A DNA stretch of 64,000 nucleotides from JAGXTF01 sp044224315 (GTDB taxonomy: Bacteria; Bacteroidota; Bacteroidia; NS11-12g; UBA955). The notes under the pieces were generated by a model that did not search any database, was not told the origin of the DNA, and was given only the letters and a program-made list of their open reading frames with translations. Positions within the stretch are counted from its first letter, which is position 1, and every line of letters starts with the position of its first letter. The DNA is taken from contig JBGAKR010000005.1 in NCBI GenBank assembly GCA_044224315.1, positions 1 through 64,000 on the forward strand, written 5' to 3'. The translations under genes and the position numbers were made by a program. Positions 24,136-33,396 of this stretch are shown one piece after another.

Positions 24136-26598
24136 TCAAAAATCCAGAATTATACCGATTGTGGGTAGCACATTACCGCTACTATTTTTGATATAATCTG
24201 CCTTATACGCATTGGGATTTAAGGGATCGGTAATCAAACTTCCATCGGAATTCTGTGCTGCGATTAAGGTGGCCGGGCCGGTGTACTGCGTATTAAAAAG
24301 ATTTTGGATATCCAGGTAAAGATTCAATGAAACGCGTTTAAAATACCAAACTTTATCAACGCGCAAATCAAGCTGATTAAAATTACTTAATCTGCCCGAA
24401 TTGAGTTTTGTATAATCGGGCAATGCCTGGTTGGTAATATCCCAATTGGCTTTTAAAAGGGACCTTTCGGTAGCATAGGGGGTATATGGCCTGCCTGTAA
24501 CCAATCTCCACTTAGCGCCCACCTCCCAGTTCTTTTTGAGTTTAATACCACCCACCAAACTAAGGGTATGCCTGCTATCCCATGCACTGGCCACATATTC
24601 GCCCCGTTTATCAGCAAATTGGCTCCAGGCAAGGGTATAACTTACTATGCCGTACAAACCGCTGCGGCTGCGACGTTGCATTAAAAACTCCATTCCATAA
24701 GCGCGGCCTTTTCCATTGGAGGTCACAGGTTCATTTCCGGTTACGGCAAAATCGGCACCCAGATTTCCAAGGCTTATAGAATCGCGCAGGGTAAAAGGAT
24801 AACGGCTGTAAAGTTTGTAGAATCCCTCTAGGGTTATTTTTGTTTCGGTACCCTTATTCCATTGCAGGCCTGCTACCGCTTGCTGGCAACGTATATATTG
24901 CAAATTGTTTTTATTGGCCAGCTCATTGCTTGCATTGCGATAGCCCAATACAGTATAGGCTGGTAATTGATGAAACTGATTGGCATTGATATAAATATTT
25001 TTAACCACCGGAATTGAAGTCGACAAAGAAATACCGGGTTGTTTCAACACATTGGTTGTATTTTTATTATAACTGCTCCCATCCAATCTGGCGCCCACTG
25101 CCACCAGTGTTCCTCTGCCAATTGTGCGAGAAAACCGGGTAAAAACTGCATATTTTACTAAATTCAATTCGCTTGAAAAATTAATTACCTGCTGGCCTGC
25201 TGGAGTGCTGATTTTATTGTAGGTACTTACCGTATATCGGGCAAATTCAGTACCCGCACCGGTAAGATTATTCCAACGTTTTAAGCGCATAGTGTTTTCA
25301 AACCTGAGTTTATTTTCGGACTCATTGCTGTTGTAATCCAGAATTTTATTTGCGGGGTCCGATTCATCATTGTTTTTATATTTTACAGTAACATTGTTTA
25401 ATTGATTTCGGCTTATAAAATACTGCTGTTTGGAATGAGACGCAAAATGCGTATAAACAGCACCTGCAGTGTAATTCCATTGGCTGTAGTCGGGCAAAAA
25501 ACCCAATATATAATTGTTGTTTTTTAATTGTGCACTATCGGTTACCCCTTTGTTTACTTTTTCATTTAATTTAAAAAAATCAAATGCTCCGATGCCAATA
25601 AATGTAATTTCATTTTTTGCATCAATTTTTGTTTTTACTTTGGCCTGATAATCGATAAAATTGGGAAGAAAAGGTAATTTTAAAATACTAAATAATCCCT
25701 GCAAATAACTTTGACGGGCCGATGCAATAAAGGTAGTTTTTTTACCAATTGGACCATCCGCGGTAAAGCCCAAATCGCTGCTACCCAGGGTAAATCTAAA
25801 TTTAGCTTTGTCTTTATTTCCCTCTGTTTGTCTGAAATCTACCACTGCACTCATGCCATTGGCCAGGTTAATCGGAAATGCACCGGTGTAAAAATTCACT
25901 TCTTTAATGAAGTTTACATTTAAAACACCCACAGGGCCACCTGTGCTACCCTGGGTTTGAAAGTGATTAATTACCGGAATTTCAATCCCATCCAGATAAA
26001 ATTTATTTTCAACCGGAGCACCACCGCGAATGATGATATCATTTCTGAAACCTGGAATAGAAATTACACCCGGCAGTGATTGTACAATTTTTGAAATATC
26101 CCGGTTTCCGCCTGGGTTACGTTCAATTTCGCGAATGCTGATTTGCTGGGCAGATACCGGACTTTCGGCCTTGCGATTTTGCAAAGAACTGCGTGAAATA
26201 TTTACTGTACCAATTTTTTGGGCCTCGGCCTCCAGCACTATTTCCACATCGGCACTCTTGCCATAGGTAAACAATTGCTCGGCTGCATAACCTGTTTTAT
26301 ACCCATTTAATTCGGCTGACAAAACATAAAAACCCGGATCTTTAATTTCCACGCGAAACAACCCATTGCTATCGGTTTTGGCAGTAAAATCTGTTTTAAG
26401 CACCTTTACCAAAGCTCCAGAAACAGGGCTATTATTTTCGGCATCTACCACCTTCCCTTTTACCAAAATCCCCTGGCCTGCTAACAGACCTACACTGCCA
26501 TAGCATAAAAAAAGCCATGCAACGAACCTATGAATGCCGGGCCTAACCCATTTGCTGGCTTGATTTTTCAAGTTAGTTATGTTCAATTCAGAATACAT
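24136..26598 (-). CDS. TonB-dependent outer-membrane receptor with carboxypeptidase-regulatory domain
   Basis: This is an 820-residue receptor. After a signal sequence ending VGLLAGQ, a CarboxypepD_reg-like domain (about 45-125, GKVVDAENNSPVSGALVKV, then GFYVLSAELNGYKTG) precedes the plug (about 145-290, with IVQSLPGVISIPGFRNDIIIRGG and FYLDGIEIP). The rest is a 22-strand barrel with a final strand ending in Phe (NVLPTIGIILDF). Such receptors import siderophores, cobalamin, peptides or glycans with TonB energy; no SusD partner gene lies nearby, so a metal chelate or peptide is more likely than a glycan. It is divergent from a MarR regulator and shares overlapping promoters with it. Confidence 0.9.
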   Translation of the reverse strand: MYSELNITNLKNQASKWVRPGIHRFVAWLFLCYGSVGLLAGQGILVKGKVVDAENNSPVSGALVKVLKTDFTAKTDSNGLFRVEIKDPGFYVLSAELNGYKTGYAAEQLFTYGKSADVEIVLEAEAQKIGTVNISRSSLQNRKAESPVSAQQISIREIERNPGGNRDISKIVQSLPGVISIPGFRNDIIIRGGAPVENKFYLDGIEIPVINHFQTQGSTGGPVGVLNVNFIKEVNFYTGAFPINLANGMSAVVDFRQTEGNKDKAKFRFTLGSSDLGFTADGPIGKKTTFIASARQSYLQGLFSILKLPFLPNFIDYQAKVKTKIDAKNEITFIGIGAFDFFKLNEKVNKGVTDSAQLKNNNYILGFLPDYSQWNYTAGAVYTHFASHSKQQYFISRNQLNNVTVKYKNNDESDPANKILDYNSNESENKLRFENTMRLKRWNNLTGAGTEFARYTVSTYNKISTPAGQQVINFSSELNLVKYAVFTRFSRTIGRGTLVAVGARLDGSSYNKNTTNVLKQPGISLSTSIPVVKNIYINANQFHQLPAYTVLGYRNASNELANKNNLQYIRCQQAVAGLQWNKGTETKITLEGFYKLYSRYPFTLRDSISLGNLGADFAVTGNEPVTSNGKGRAYGMEFLMQRRSRSGLYGIVSYTLAWSQFADKRGEYVASAWDSRHTLSLVGGIKLKKNWEVGAKWRLVTGRPYTPYATERSLLKANWDITNQALPDYTKLNSGRLSNFNQLDLRVDKVWYFKRVSLNLYLDIQNLFNTQYTGPATLIAAQNSDGSLITDPLNPNAYKADYIKNSSGNVLPTIGIILDF

Positions 26599-26601
26599 TG
26601 T

Positions 26602-26646
26602 TACGATTTCGTTGCAAATTTAATACGATTTCGTTATATTTGCAAC
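26602..26646. promoter_or_regulatory. Overlapping face-to-face promoters and operator repeats for TonB receptor and MarR genes
   Basis: Plus strand: TTG 26612-26614, 20-base spacer, TATATTTG 26635-26642. Minus strand: TTG (plus 26643-26645), 20-base spacer, TAAATTTG (plus 26615-26622). Both match the Bacteroidota consensus. The two -33/-7 pairs are formed by one inverted repeat, GTTGCAAAT (26611-26619) and ATTTGCAAC (26638-26646). A direct repeat TACGATTTCGTT occurs at 26602-26613 and 26624-26635, 22 bp apart; each holds the dyad ACGA-TT-TCGT, a plausible binding site for the MarR protein encoded to the right. Confidence 0.75.
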
Positions 26647-26660
26647 TGTATTCCAAAACG

Positions 26661-27287
26661 ATGTCAAACAGCACTTCTTACATACCCTTAATAGAGAAGT
26701 GGGAACAGTATTTAGAAACCACCTCAGAACCCAGCATTGAAGGGTTTTCTGCATGGGTATTAATGCAGAAGTCCAAACCGAAAGAGGTACTGGTATCCGA
26801 TTCTTTCGACCAGTATTTTGAATTAAACGCGCACAACAGCGGCCATGAAATCCATACTGCACGCGCTGGATATTTTATTGGCCGTTTATATAAATATGTA
26901 AAGTTTTATACCAAACCTGTGTTTGCCAATGTGGGCTTGGGCAATCTGGATGAATTTGGCTTACTGGGCGCCCTCGACGAGAAAGGCGAATCAAGCAAAA
27001 AAGATTTGATTACCGACAATCTGATAGAGTTTACAACGGGCATGGATATTTTAAAACGATTGCAAAAACATGGATTAATTAAAGAAAAAACCAACAAAAA
27101 CGACAAGCGCGAAAAACTGGTATCCATTACGGCAAAAGGGAAACGTACACTTTACCACACCTATGCCAGTTTTGCTCAATTGCCCGATGTACTGGCCGAT
27201 TTGCATTTAAATCAGCGCGAAAGCCTGGTAAAAACCCTATCACACCTGGATAAATTTCACAAAAAGCAGGTTGAAAACATGAGTTAA
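26661..27287 (+). CDS. MarR-family transcriptional regulator
   Basis: This is a 208-residue protein. Residues 1-80 form an N-terminal helical part longer than in minimal MarR proteins. The winged helix-turn-helix spans about 95-170: LDEFGLLGALDEKGESSKKDLI, then the recognition helix region FTTGMDILKRLQKHGLI, then the wing KTNKNDKREKLVSITAKGKR. MarR dimers bind short palindromes and often control the divergent gene. Here that is a TonB receptor, with suitable repeats in the shared promoter. I chose ATG 26661 because the -7 element (26635-26642) excludes the earlier in-frame start at 26598. Confidence 0.88.
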   Translation: MSNSTSYIPLIEKWEQYLETTSEPSIEGFSAWVLMQKSKPKEVLVSDSFDQYFELNAHNSGHEIHTARAGYFIGRLYKYVKFYTKPVFANVGLGNLDEFGLLGALDEKGESSKKDLITDNLIEFTTGMDILKRLQKHGLIKEKTNKNDKREKLVSITAKGKRTLYHTYASFAQLPDVLADLHLNQRESLVKTLSHLDKFHKKQVENMS

Positions 27288-27372
27288 ACAACCCAATTGC
27301 GTTCATTGTTTATTAATTGTTTAAACTTTACCCTGTAGTGACTCAAATTTAATAGGTGGTTCATATTATCCG

Positions 27373-27382
27373 TATAACTTTG
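27373..27382 (+). promoter_or_regulatory. -7 element (TATAACTTTG) before the YkuK-like gene
   Basis: TATAACTTTG contains TAacTTTG and lies 17 bases before ATG 27399. I see no clear TTG at -33. Confidence 0.5.
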
Positions 27383-27398
27383 TAAAAAAGCAATATAT

Positions 27399-27872
27399 AT
27401 GGGCTGGCGCAAATTATCCGGAGAACCAATTGCCGATATTCTGGCAACGGTTGAAAGTACAATTATCAAAGAGATTTCGGAAGGAAATGACATCAGCATT
27501 TGCATTGGTACAGATAGCCAAATGCATGCAAATACGGCCGAATTTGCGACTGTAATTGTATTTCTCAGAAAAAAAAGAGGTGGATTTATTTACGTTAATA
27601 AAGAAGATTTACCCAAATACCGTGGAAGTTTAAAGCAACGAATGCTGGATGAAGTAAGCCGCAGTATTGGCATTGCCTACGACCTTTGCCCACTGCTAGA
27701 AAGGTACGACATTGCCATGGAGGTACATGCCGATATAAATACCGATCCGCATTTTGAAAGCAATATTGCGCTGAAAGAAGCTATGGGATATATTTTAGGC
27801 ATGGGTTTTCATTTCAAAGCCAAGCCCGATGCCTTTGCCAGCAGCAGCTGCGCCAACAAGGTGGTACATTAA
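27399..27872 (+). CDS. YkuK-like ribonuclease H-fold protein (DUF458)
   Basis: This is a 157-residue cytoplasmic protein with the RNase H-like pattern of the YkuK/DUF458 family (PF04308). The first strand ISICIGTDSQMH carries the first acidic residue, followed by ATVIVFLRKKRGGFIYVN. A helix follows, then IAMEVHADINTDPHFESN with further acids, and KEAMGYILGMGFHFKAKPDAFASSSCANKVVH at the end. The acidic residues expected for metal binding are present, but nuclease activity has not been shown for most relatives. Length is normal for the family. Confidence 0.82.
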   Translation: MGWRKLSGEPIADILATVESTIIKEISEGNDISICIGTDSQMHANTAEFATVIVFLRKKRGGFIYVNKEDLPKYRGSLKQRMLDEVSRSIGIAYDLCPLLERYDIAMEVHADINTDPHFESNIALKEAMGYILGMGFHFKAKPDAFASSSCANKVVH

Positions 27873-27981
27873 TTTTGTAAATTATTTACCGTACAACAGC
27901 CAAAAAATCATTTAAAGTTCAATCCTTTTTGCAGGAATTAAAGTTTAAAAAAGACTAAAACTCAACACTACTAACTCTCAA

Positions 27982-28437
27982 CTACTCCGCTGGTTTACCC
28001 TCATTTACCGAGTCTTTAACTTCGGCTTTGGTTTTTTCTGTTGGCGAATCCTGAGATGACTCTTCTTTAGTCTCAGCTGTCGGTGGAGTTATAGTTTCAG
28101 CTGTTTTTTCATCCTTCCCATCAAAAAAATCCTGCACCTTTTCAATTACGTTTTCTGCAACTTCTTCCACTTTGTCTACCACAGGCATTACATAATCATC
28201 CACCTTATCCCACACTTTTTCCGCGGTGTGCTTAATATCTTCACCTGCATTAGTAGCCATCCCTTTGGCGGTTTCGAGCAACTCGGCTGCTTTTTCTTTA
28301 CCTGCTTCGGCTTTAGACTCCACCCAGTCTTCTGCCTTGTCTATTGCTACCTCTACTTTTGAAGGCGCACCTGCGGGTTGATTGGCCTTGTTTCCGCCAA
28401 ATAACTTTTTGATTGAATCGAATATTCCCATATTCAC
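27982..28437 (-). CDS. LEA-like amphipathic helical protein
   Basis: This is a 151-residue, very hydrophilic protein. It starts MNMGIFDSIKKLFGGNK, then has irregular 11-residue-like amphipathic helices (KAEDWVESKAEAGKEKAAELL, then EDIKHTAEKVWDKVDDYVM, then VEEVAENVIEKVQDFF), and a disordered Glu/Thr/Ser/Lys tail. The composition and heptad/hendecad pattern resemble late embryogenesis abundant or YtxH-type stress proteins that fold on drying or on membranes. No signal peptide. The start could be ATG 28431. It is divergent from secA, which also begins with a related-looking GGL-IKSISKAFGGNK string, probably a coincidence of amphipathic design. Confidence 0.65.
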   Translation of the reverse strand: MNMGIFDSIKKLFGGNKANQPAGAPSKVEVAIDKAEDWVESKAEAGKEKAAELLETAKGMATNAGEDIKHTAEKVWDKVDDYVMPVVDKVEEVAENVIEKVQDFFDGKDEKTAETITPPTAETKEESSQDSPTEKTKAEVKDSVNEGKPAE

Positions 28438-28626
28438 AAAGTTAGGCTATTCCAAGGCTTTTGATTGTAACCAAAAGTACATTGGCTGATTATTATTTCT
28501 TTACCAACAAGCATAAATCTGCAATTCGTTCACTGCCTTTTTGTCACACAGAATCAATTTTACCTGCACTTATGGCGCGATTGCCTTTTTTGGATTGCCT
28601 TTTGCCCTAAATTCGCGAACCATTTT

Positions 28627-31600
28627 ATGATTGGCGGCTTAATTAAAAGTATTTCCAAAGCCTTTGGCGGAAACAAATCTGACCGTGACCTGCGTGAGGT
28701 TACTCCTATCGTAGATGCAGTAAACAGCTTCTACCAACAATATCAATCGCTGAGCAATGATGAATTGCGCAATAAAACCAACGAATTCATAGGCCGGATT
28801 AACGAATATCTGGTAGATGTAGATGGTGAAATTGCAGCATCCACTCAAAAACTGGCAGAAACTCCGGAAGATGATACCGAGGTGCGCGATGGCTTATTCC
28901 ACCAGTTGGATGAATTGGAAAAGGCCCGCGACAACAAATTGGAAGAAATACTGGACCAGTTGCTGCCTGAAGCATTTGCCGTGGTAAAAGAAACCGCCAA
29001 TAGGTTTTCGCAAAACAGCATTGTAGAAGCAAAAGCTACGGATCTGGATCGCGAACTCTCTGTTTCCAAGCCCCATATTAAAATTGTGGGGGATAAGGTT
29101 CAATATGCCAATGAATGGATAGCCGCCGGAGGACAAATAAAATGGAACATGGTGCACTACGATGTGCAGCTAATTGGCGGTTGGGCTTTGCATAAAGGTA
29201 AAATTGCCGAGATGGCTACCGGTGAAGGTAAAACCCTGGTTTCTACGCTTCCATCTTACCTCAATGCCTTGGGTAAACGCGGTGTGCATTTGGTAACCGT
29301 GAATGATTACCTGGCCCGACGCGATGCTGAGTGGAATGCACCAATTTTTAACTTCCTGGGACTTACTGTAGACTGCCTTGAATATCACCAGCCAAACAGT
29401 GCCGAACGCCGCAAAGCCTACCAGGCTGATATTACCTATGGCACCAACAACGAATTTGGCTTTGATTACCTGCGCGATAATATGGCCCACAGCCCCGAAG
29501 AGCAAGTGCAGCGCAAACACCACTTTGCCATGGTGGATGAGGTGGATAGCGTATTGGTGGATGATGCCCGTACCCCATTGATTATTTCGGGTCCAACCCC
29601 ACACGGCGACGACCAACAATTTGAGGCGCTGAAACCCCGCATTCAAAAACTGGTTGAAGCCCAGAAAAAATACATCAACACGGCATTGAACGATGCCAAA
29701 AAACTGATTGCAGAAGGCAATACAGGCTATAAGGAAGGGGAAGGCGGGCTGGCACTTTTGCGTGCCCACCGTGGATTACCCAAAAACAAATCGCTGATTA
29801 AATTTCTGGGTGAATCTGGCGTAAGGGCTATTTTAACAAAAACCGAGAGCCACTACCTGCAGGATCAACAAAAGGAAATGCCAAAGGCCGATGAGCCCCT
29901 GTATTTTACCATTGAAGAAAAAACCAACAGTGTAGACCTTACCGAACGCGGTATTGAGCTTATTACGGGTCAGGGAGAAGAAGCCCATTTCTTTGTAATG
30001 CCTGATGTGGGAAGTGAAATTGCAGAGATTGAAAAAGCCGGCGGCTCGGATGAAGAAAAACGCCGCAAAAAAGAAGAACTGATGCGCGATTTTGCTGTAA
30101 AAAGCGACCGCATACACTCTGTGCAGCAGCTGTTAAAAGCTTATACCATGTTTGAAAAAGACGTGGAATACATTGTGCAGGACAATAAAGTAAAAATAGT
30201 AGATGAACAAACCGGCCGTGTATTAGACGGACGCCGGTATAGCGACGGATTGCACCAGGCCATTGAAGCAAAGGAAAATGTAAACGTAGAGGCAGCCACC
30301 CAAACCTACGCAACCATTACCCTGCAAAACTTTTTCAGAATGTACCACAAGTTGGCAGGTATGACTGGTACGGCCGAAACCGAAGCCCAGGAACTGTGGG
30401 ATATTTACAAGTTGGCCGTAATGGTAATTCCAACCAACAAAAATGTAATACGCAAAGACTTTGAAGACCAGGTGTACAAAACCGTTCGCGAAAAGTTCAA
30501 TGCCGTAATTGACGAAATTAACAAACTCACAGCAGAAGGGCGTCCCGTATTGGTGGGTACTACCAGCGTAGAGGTGAGCGAGGTGCTGAGCAGGATGCTT
30601 AAAATGCGCGGCATAAAGCACAATGTACTGAATGCAAAACAACACCAGCGCGAGGCAGAAATTGTAGCCGAGGCAGGTAAAGCAGGTGCCGTAACCATTG
30701 CTACCAACATGGCAGGTAGGGGTACAGATATTAAAATAGGTGAAGATGTAAAAGCCGCAGGCGGTTTGGCCATTATAGGTACCGAACGCCATGATAGCCG
30801 ACGTGTAGACCGGCAGTTGCGGGGTCGTGCGGGCCGTCAGGGAGATCCCGGTACGTCTCGCTTCTATGTTTCACTGGAAGACGATTTGATGCGCATTTTC
30901 GGTGCAGAAAGAGTAAGTAAATTTATGGACCGCTTTGGATACAAAGAGGGCGATGTAATTGAACACAAATGGATGTCGAAAACCATCGAACGCAACCAAA
31001 AGCGCATGGAGCACAACAACTTTGGCATTCGTAAACGTTTGCTGGAGTATGATGATGTAATGAATAAACAGCGTACCAACATTTACCGTATGCGCCGCAA
31101 CGCATTGTATGGCGACCGCCTGAGCATTGATTTGCGCAATATGGTGTATAATTGGTGCGAAGCGCAAGTAGCAACAGCCAAAGCTGCGGATAGTTTTACC
31201 GATTTGGAAATGGAAGTATTGAAAACCCTGGCCATGGGTGTTCCATTTACCGAAGATGATTTCAGAAAAGGAAAAGAAGAAGCATTGGCCGAAGAACTTT
31301 TCAATTACTTGCTGGAACGTTATCACCAAAAAACAGAAGAAATGCGCACCCAGGCATTGCCGGTTTTTAAAAATATACGAGCCGAACAGGGCGACCGCAT
31401 TGAAAATGTAGTGGTACCTATGTCTGATGGATTCCACAAATTCCAGATTCTTGTTTCCATGGATAAAGCCCTGAAAAATGATTGTAGGGAATTGGTGCAC
31501 GAATTTGAAAAACTTACCACCCTGCAGATTATTGATGATGAATGGAAAGAACATTTGCGTGAATTGGACGAGCTGAAAGAAAGCGTGCGCAATGCAAGTT

Positions 31601-31962
31601 ATGAGCAAAAAGACCCGATTTTGATTTACAAAATTGAGAGTTTCGAAATGTTTGGAAACATGCTCAACCGATTGAATAACCGGGTATTGGGCCTGTTATT
31701 CCGCAGCACCATTGATACAGGCGACGAGGTTGAAGAAGCCCGCATACCGGTACGTAAAAACAATCCAAAGGTAAAAGCTGGCCGGGAGGATTTAAATCCG
31801 GTGGTTACAGGTGGTGGCGGACAGCATATGCCCCCTCCGCAGCCCGAGATGGAACGCATTCCACAGGCTCCCATCGTGAACGAAATGAAAGTGGGCCGCA
31901 ACGACCCATGCCCCTGCGGAAGCGGTAAAAAATTCAAAAATTGCCACGGAAAAGAAGGGTAA
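28627..31962 (+). CDS. secA: Preprotein translocase ATPase SecA
   Basis: This 1111-residue motor drives export through SecYEG. Walker A ATGEGKTLV is near residue 198, with HLVTVNDYLARRDAEW following. The DEAD-like Walker B VDEVDSVLVDDARTP is near 303. The second nucleotide domain contains VGTTSVEVSEVLS and ATNMAGRGTDIKIG, and the GTERHDSRRVDRQLRGRAGRQGDPG arginine-finger block follows. The helical scaffold and wing domains continue to about 1000. A C-terminal zinc-binding SEC-C motif (CPCGSGKKFKNCHG) ends the protein. The length exceeds E. coli SecA by about 200 residues because of insertions usual in Bacteroidota. It is a single-gene unit with a strong terminator. Confidence 0.97.
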   Translation: MIGGLIKSISKAFGGNKSDRDLREVTPIVDAVNSFYQQYQSLSNDELRNKTNEFIGRINEYLVDVDGEIAASTQKLAETPEDDTEVRDGLFHQLDELEKARDNKLEEILDQLLPEAFAVVKETANRFSQNSIVEAKATDLDRELSVSKPHIKIVGDKVQYANEWIAAGGQIKWNMVHYDVQLIGGWALHKGKIAEMATGEGKTLVSTLPSYLNALGKRGVHLVTVNDYLARRDAEWNAPIFNFLGLTVDCLEYHQPNSAERRKAYQADITYGTNNEFGFDYLRDNMAHSPEEQVQRKHHFAMVDEVDSVLVDDARTPLIISGPTPHGDDQQFEALKPRIQKLVEAQKKYINTALNDAKKLIAEGNTGYKEGEGGLALLRAHRGLPKNKSLIKFLGESGVRAILTKTESHYLQDQQKEMPKADEPLYFTIEEKTNSVDLTERGIELITGQGEEAHFFVMPDVGSEIAEIEKAGGSDEEKRRKKEELMRDFAVKSDRIHSVQQLLKAYTMFEKDVEYIVQDNKVKIVDEQTGRVLDGRRYSDGLHQAIEAKENVNVEAATQTYATITLQNFFRMYHKLAGMTGTAETEAQELWDIYKLAVMVIPTNKNVIRKDFEDQVYKTVREKFNAVIDEINKLTAEGRPVLVGTTSVEVSEVLSRMLKMRGIKHNVLNAKQHQREAEIVAEAGKAGAVTIATNMAGRGTDIKIGEDVKAAGGLAIIGTERHDSRRVDRQLRGRAGRQGDPGTSRFYVSLEDDLMRIFGAERVSKFMDRFGYKEGDVIEHKWMSKTIERNQKRMEHNNFGIRKRLLEYDDVMNKQRTNIYRMRRNALYGDRLSIDLRNMVYNWCEAQVATAKAADSFTDLEMEVLKTLAMGVPFTEDDFRKGKEEALAEELFNYLLERYHQKTEEMRTQALPVFKNIRAEQGDRIENVVVPMSDGFHKFQILVSMDKALKNDCRELVHEFEKLTTLQIIDDEWKEHLRELDELKESVRNASYEQKDPILIYKIESFEMFGNMLNRLNNRVLGLLFRSTIDTGDEVEEARIPVRKNNPKVKAGREDLNPVVTGGGGQHMPPPQPEMERIPQAPIVNEMKVGRNDPCPCGSGKKFKNCHGKEG

Positions 31963-31971
31963 AATTAATTT

Positions 31972-32003
31972 AAAAAAAACCGGTTTTTTAAACCGGTTTT
32001 TTT
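31972..32003. terminator. Bidirectional terminator after secA
   Basis: An A-run/AACCGG....CCGGTT/T-run hairpin centred near 31987. The symmetric A and T runs allow it to work for secA and for the convergent barrel-protein gene. Confidence 0.85.
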
Positions 32004-32066
32004 ATTTGAAATAAAAAATCATTTATCCATGCAGGTGATAAATGAAAAGTACAGTCGAAGGAAATC

Positions 32067-32717
32067 TTAATAAAACAGGTACCCGAAAGTGAGGCTAAAA
32101 CTATGGTGTTGGGCTTCCTGCCCGTTTATTGTACCCAAAGAAGTTAGCGGTCCATTGCTGCGCACATTTACATAATAATAATTTTCGCGGGCCTTGGCGG
32201 TAATTCCAAGACCATAAGTATAACTTAAATTAGTTGGATTTATACCGCTTAAACTTTGGCCGGTATATCCGTAGTTATCATTGCGGTTTGCATCAGAATA
32301 AACCCTTGAGCTGGCCGCGAAAATATTAAAATTCATACCCGCTCCGGCTAGCGCATTGAAACTTAAATTATCATTACCCAGGTATAAACGGGCAATCAAT
32401 GGCACTTCTAAATCTACCAATGTATAGGTTTCTTTAAAATTATAGGTTTGGCTGGGAAATCCGGCTTTCTCTGATCCATTAAAAACACCACCTTTGCTGG
32501 TGCCCACCACATCCAAACCAAGCCCAAATAATGGATTGAATCTATAGCAAGAACTTGCACCAACTGTAAATGCAATTTTAGGATCCACCGCACCTAATCC
32601 CGGGGCTTTCATATCGGCCTGGCCAATACCCACCACGCTGCCAATTCCGAGCTGAGCAAATGCACTGTAAGTATTGAATACCAACAGGCTAAGTAGAAAA
32701 AGAGTTTTGTTTTTCAT
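32067..32717 (-). CDS. Outer-membrane beta-barrel protein (PorT-like)
   Basis: This is a 216-residue exported protein with a signal peptide ending TYSAFAQ. Alternating amphipathic strands such as GIGSVVGIGQADM, CYRFNPLFGLGLDVVG, TLVDLEVPLIARLYLG and SFNALAGAGMNFNIF finish with HHSFSLTFGYLFY, whose terminal aromatic is the outer-membrane assembly signal. About eight strands are expected, as in the OMP_b-brl_2 group. No enzymatic motif. It is the last gene of a minus-strand cluster, but the DUF4382 gene upstream ends in a terminator, so it probably has its own promoter. Confidence 0.8.
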   Translation of the reverse strand: MKNKTLFLLSLLVFNTYSAFAQLGIGSVVGIGQADMKAPGLGAVDPKIAFTVGASSCYRFNPLFGLGLDVVGTSKGGVFNGSEKAGFPSQTYNFKETYTLVDLEVPLIARLYLGNDNLSFNALAGAGMNFNIFAASSRVYSDANRNDNYGYTGQSLSGINPTNLSYTYGLGITAKARENYYYVNVRSNGPLTSLGTINGQEAQHHSFSLTFGYLFY

Positions 32718-32767
32718 AGAGTTTTAGTTTAAGATTGTTTGGTAAAATTACTTTTAAATTTATAAAT

Positions 32768-32803
32768 AAAAAAAAGGCCGCCCGCCCAAGCGGACGACCT
32801 TTC
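32768..32803 (-). terminator. Terminator of the DUF4382 lipoprotein gene
   Basis: On the minus strand, AAAGGTCGTCCGC pairs with GGGCGGCCTTT (with G-T pairs) and is followed by a run of eight T. It begins about ten bases after the stop at 32814. Confidence 0.85.
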
Positions 32804-32813
32804 CAGGAAGCTA

Positions 32814-33359
32814 TCACAATTTGGTGACTGATTTTACCGTAATTCCGGGTTTCAGATTAAATCCTCCGTTGCCAAGTACAACTACAGATTTAAGTGCATC
32901 AAAATCCAGTGTTACCTGATAGTTTGCGTTGGCATCGATAACCGTATCGAGGTTTATCTTTAAGCCAGTTTGCCCGCCGGAGGGAATTTTAAGCGCAAAC
33001 TCTGCAGAATCAACAACCACCGTATTGTGAGTACCCAAAATGAGTCGGATCTGGTGAATTTTACCCGCTGGTAATTTAGTACCTGTTGCAATTACAGCCG
33101 TAACATCATTTTGCAGCTTTAGCAAATCATACACTCCCGCGTTTGTAGCCAGGGTCACCCAACCTCCGGATGCCCCTGCAGAATCGGTGTAATGTACCTG
33201 CACTTCTTTGATTTCCACATTTACTTCATCGTACAATGCGGGTGCATCGGTCATTTTCACCACTAATTTACCGGCTGCCATATTTAATTTACGACAACCG
33301 GCGCTGAAAATGGCCACTGCCATGGTAATAATCAGCAATTTTTTACTGTGCTTTTTCAT
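32814..33359 (-). CDS. DUF4382 lipoprotein
   Basis: This is a 181-residue lipoprotein. The signal peptide ends AIFSAGCRK (lipobox Cys22). The body is one DUF4382 domain: LVVKMTDAPALYDEVNVEIKEVQVHY, WVTLATNAGVYDLLKLQND, KIHQIRLILGTHNTVVVDS, then LKINLDTVIDANANYQVTLDFDALKSVV and the final GGFNLKPGITV. The domain is a transthyretin-like beta sandwich of unknown function common in Bacteroidota. The DUF4382-like protein at 37929 has the same block order, so the two are probable relatives in one cluster with a two-component system between them. Confidence 0.88.
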   Translation of the reverse strand: MKKHSKKLLIITMAVAIFSAGCRKLNMAAGKLVVKMTDAPALYDEVNVEIKEVQVHYTDSAGASGGWVTLATNAGVYDLLKLQNDVTAVIATGTKLPAGKIHQIRLILGTHNTVVVDSAEFALKIPSGGQTGLKINLDTVIDANANYQVTLDFDALKSVVVLGNGGFNLKPGITVKSVTKL

Positions 33360-33396
33360 ACTATTCCTTTCATTTTTTAGGTGAGTTTATTTTTTT

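Noticed and set aside
28639..31937. Many minus-strand frames up to 245 codons
   Set aside because: All lie antisense to secA and show low-complexity aromatic compositions typical of shadows.
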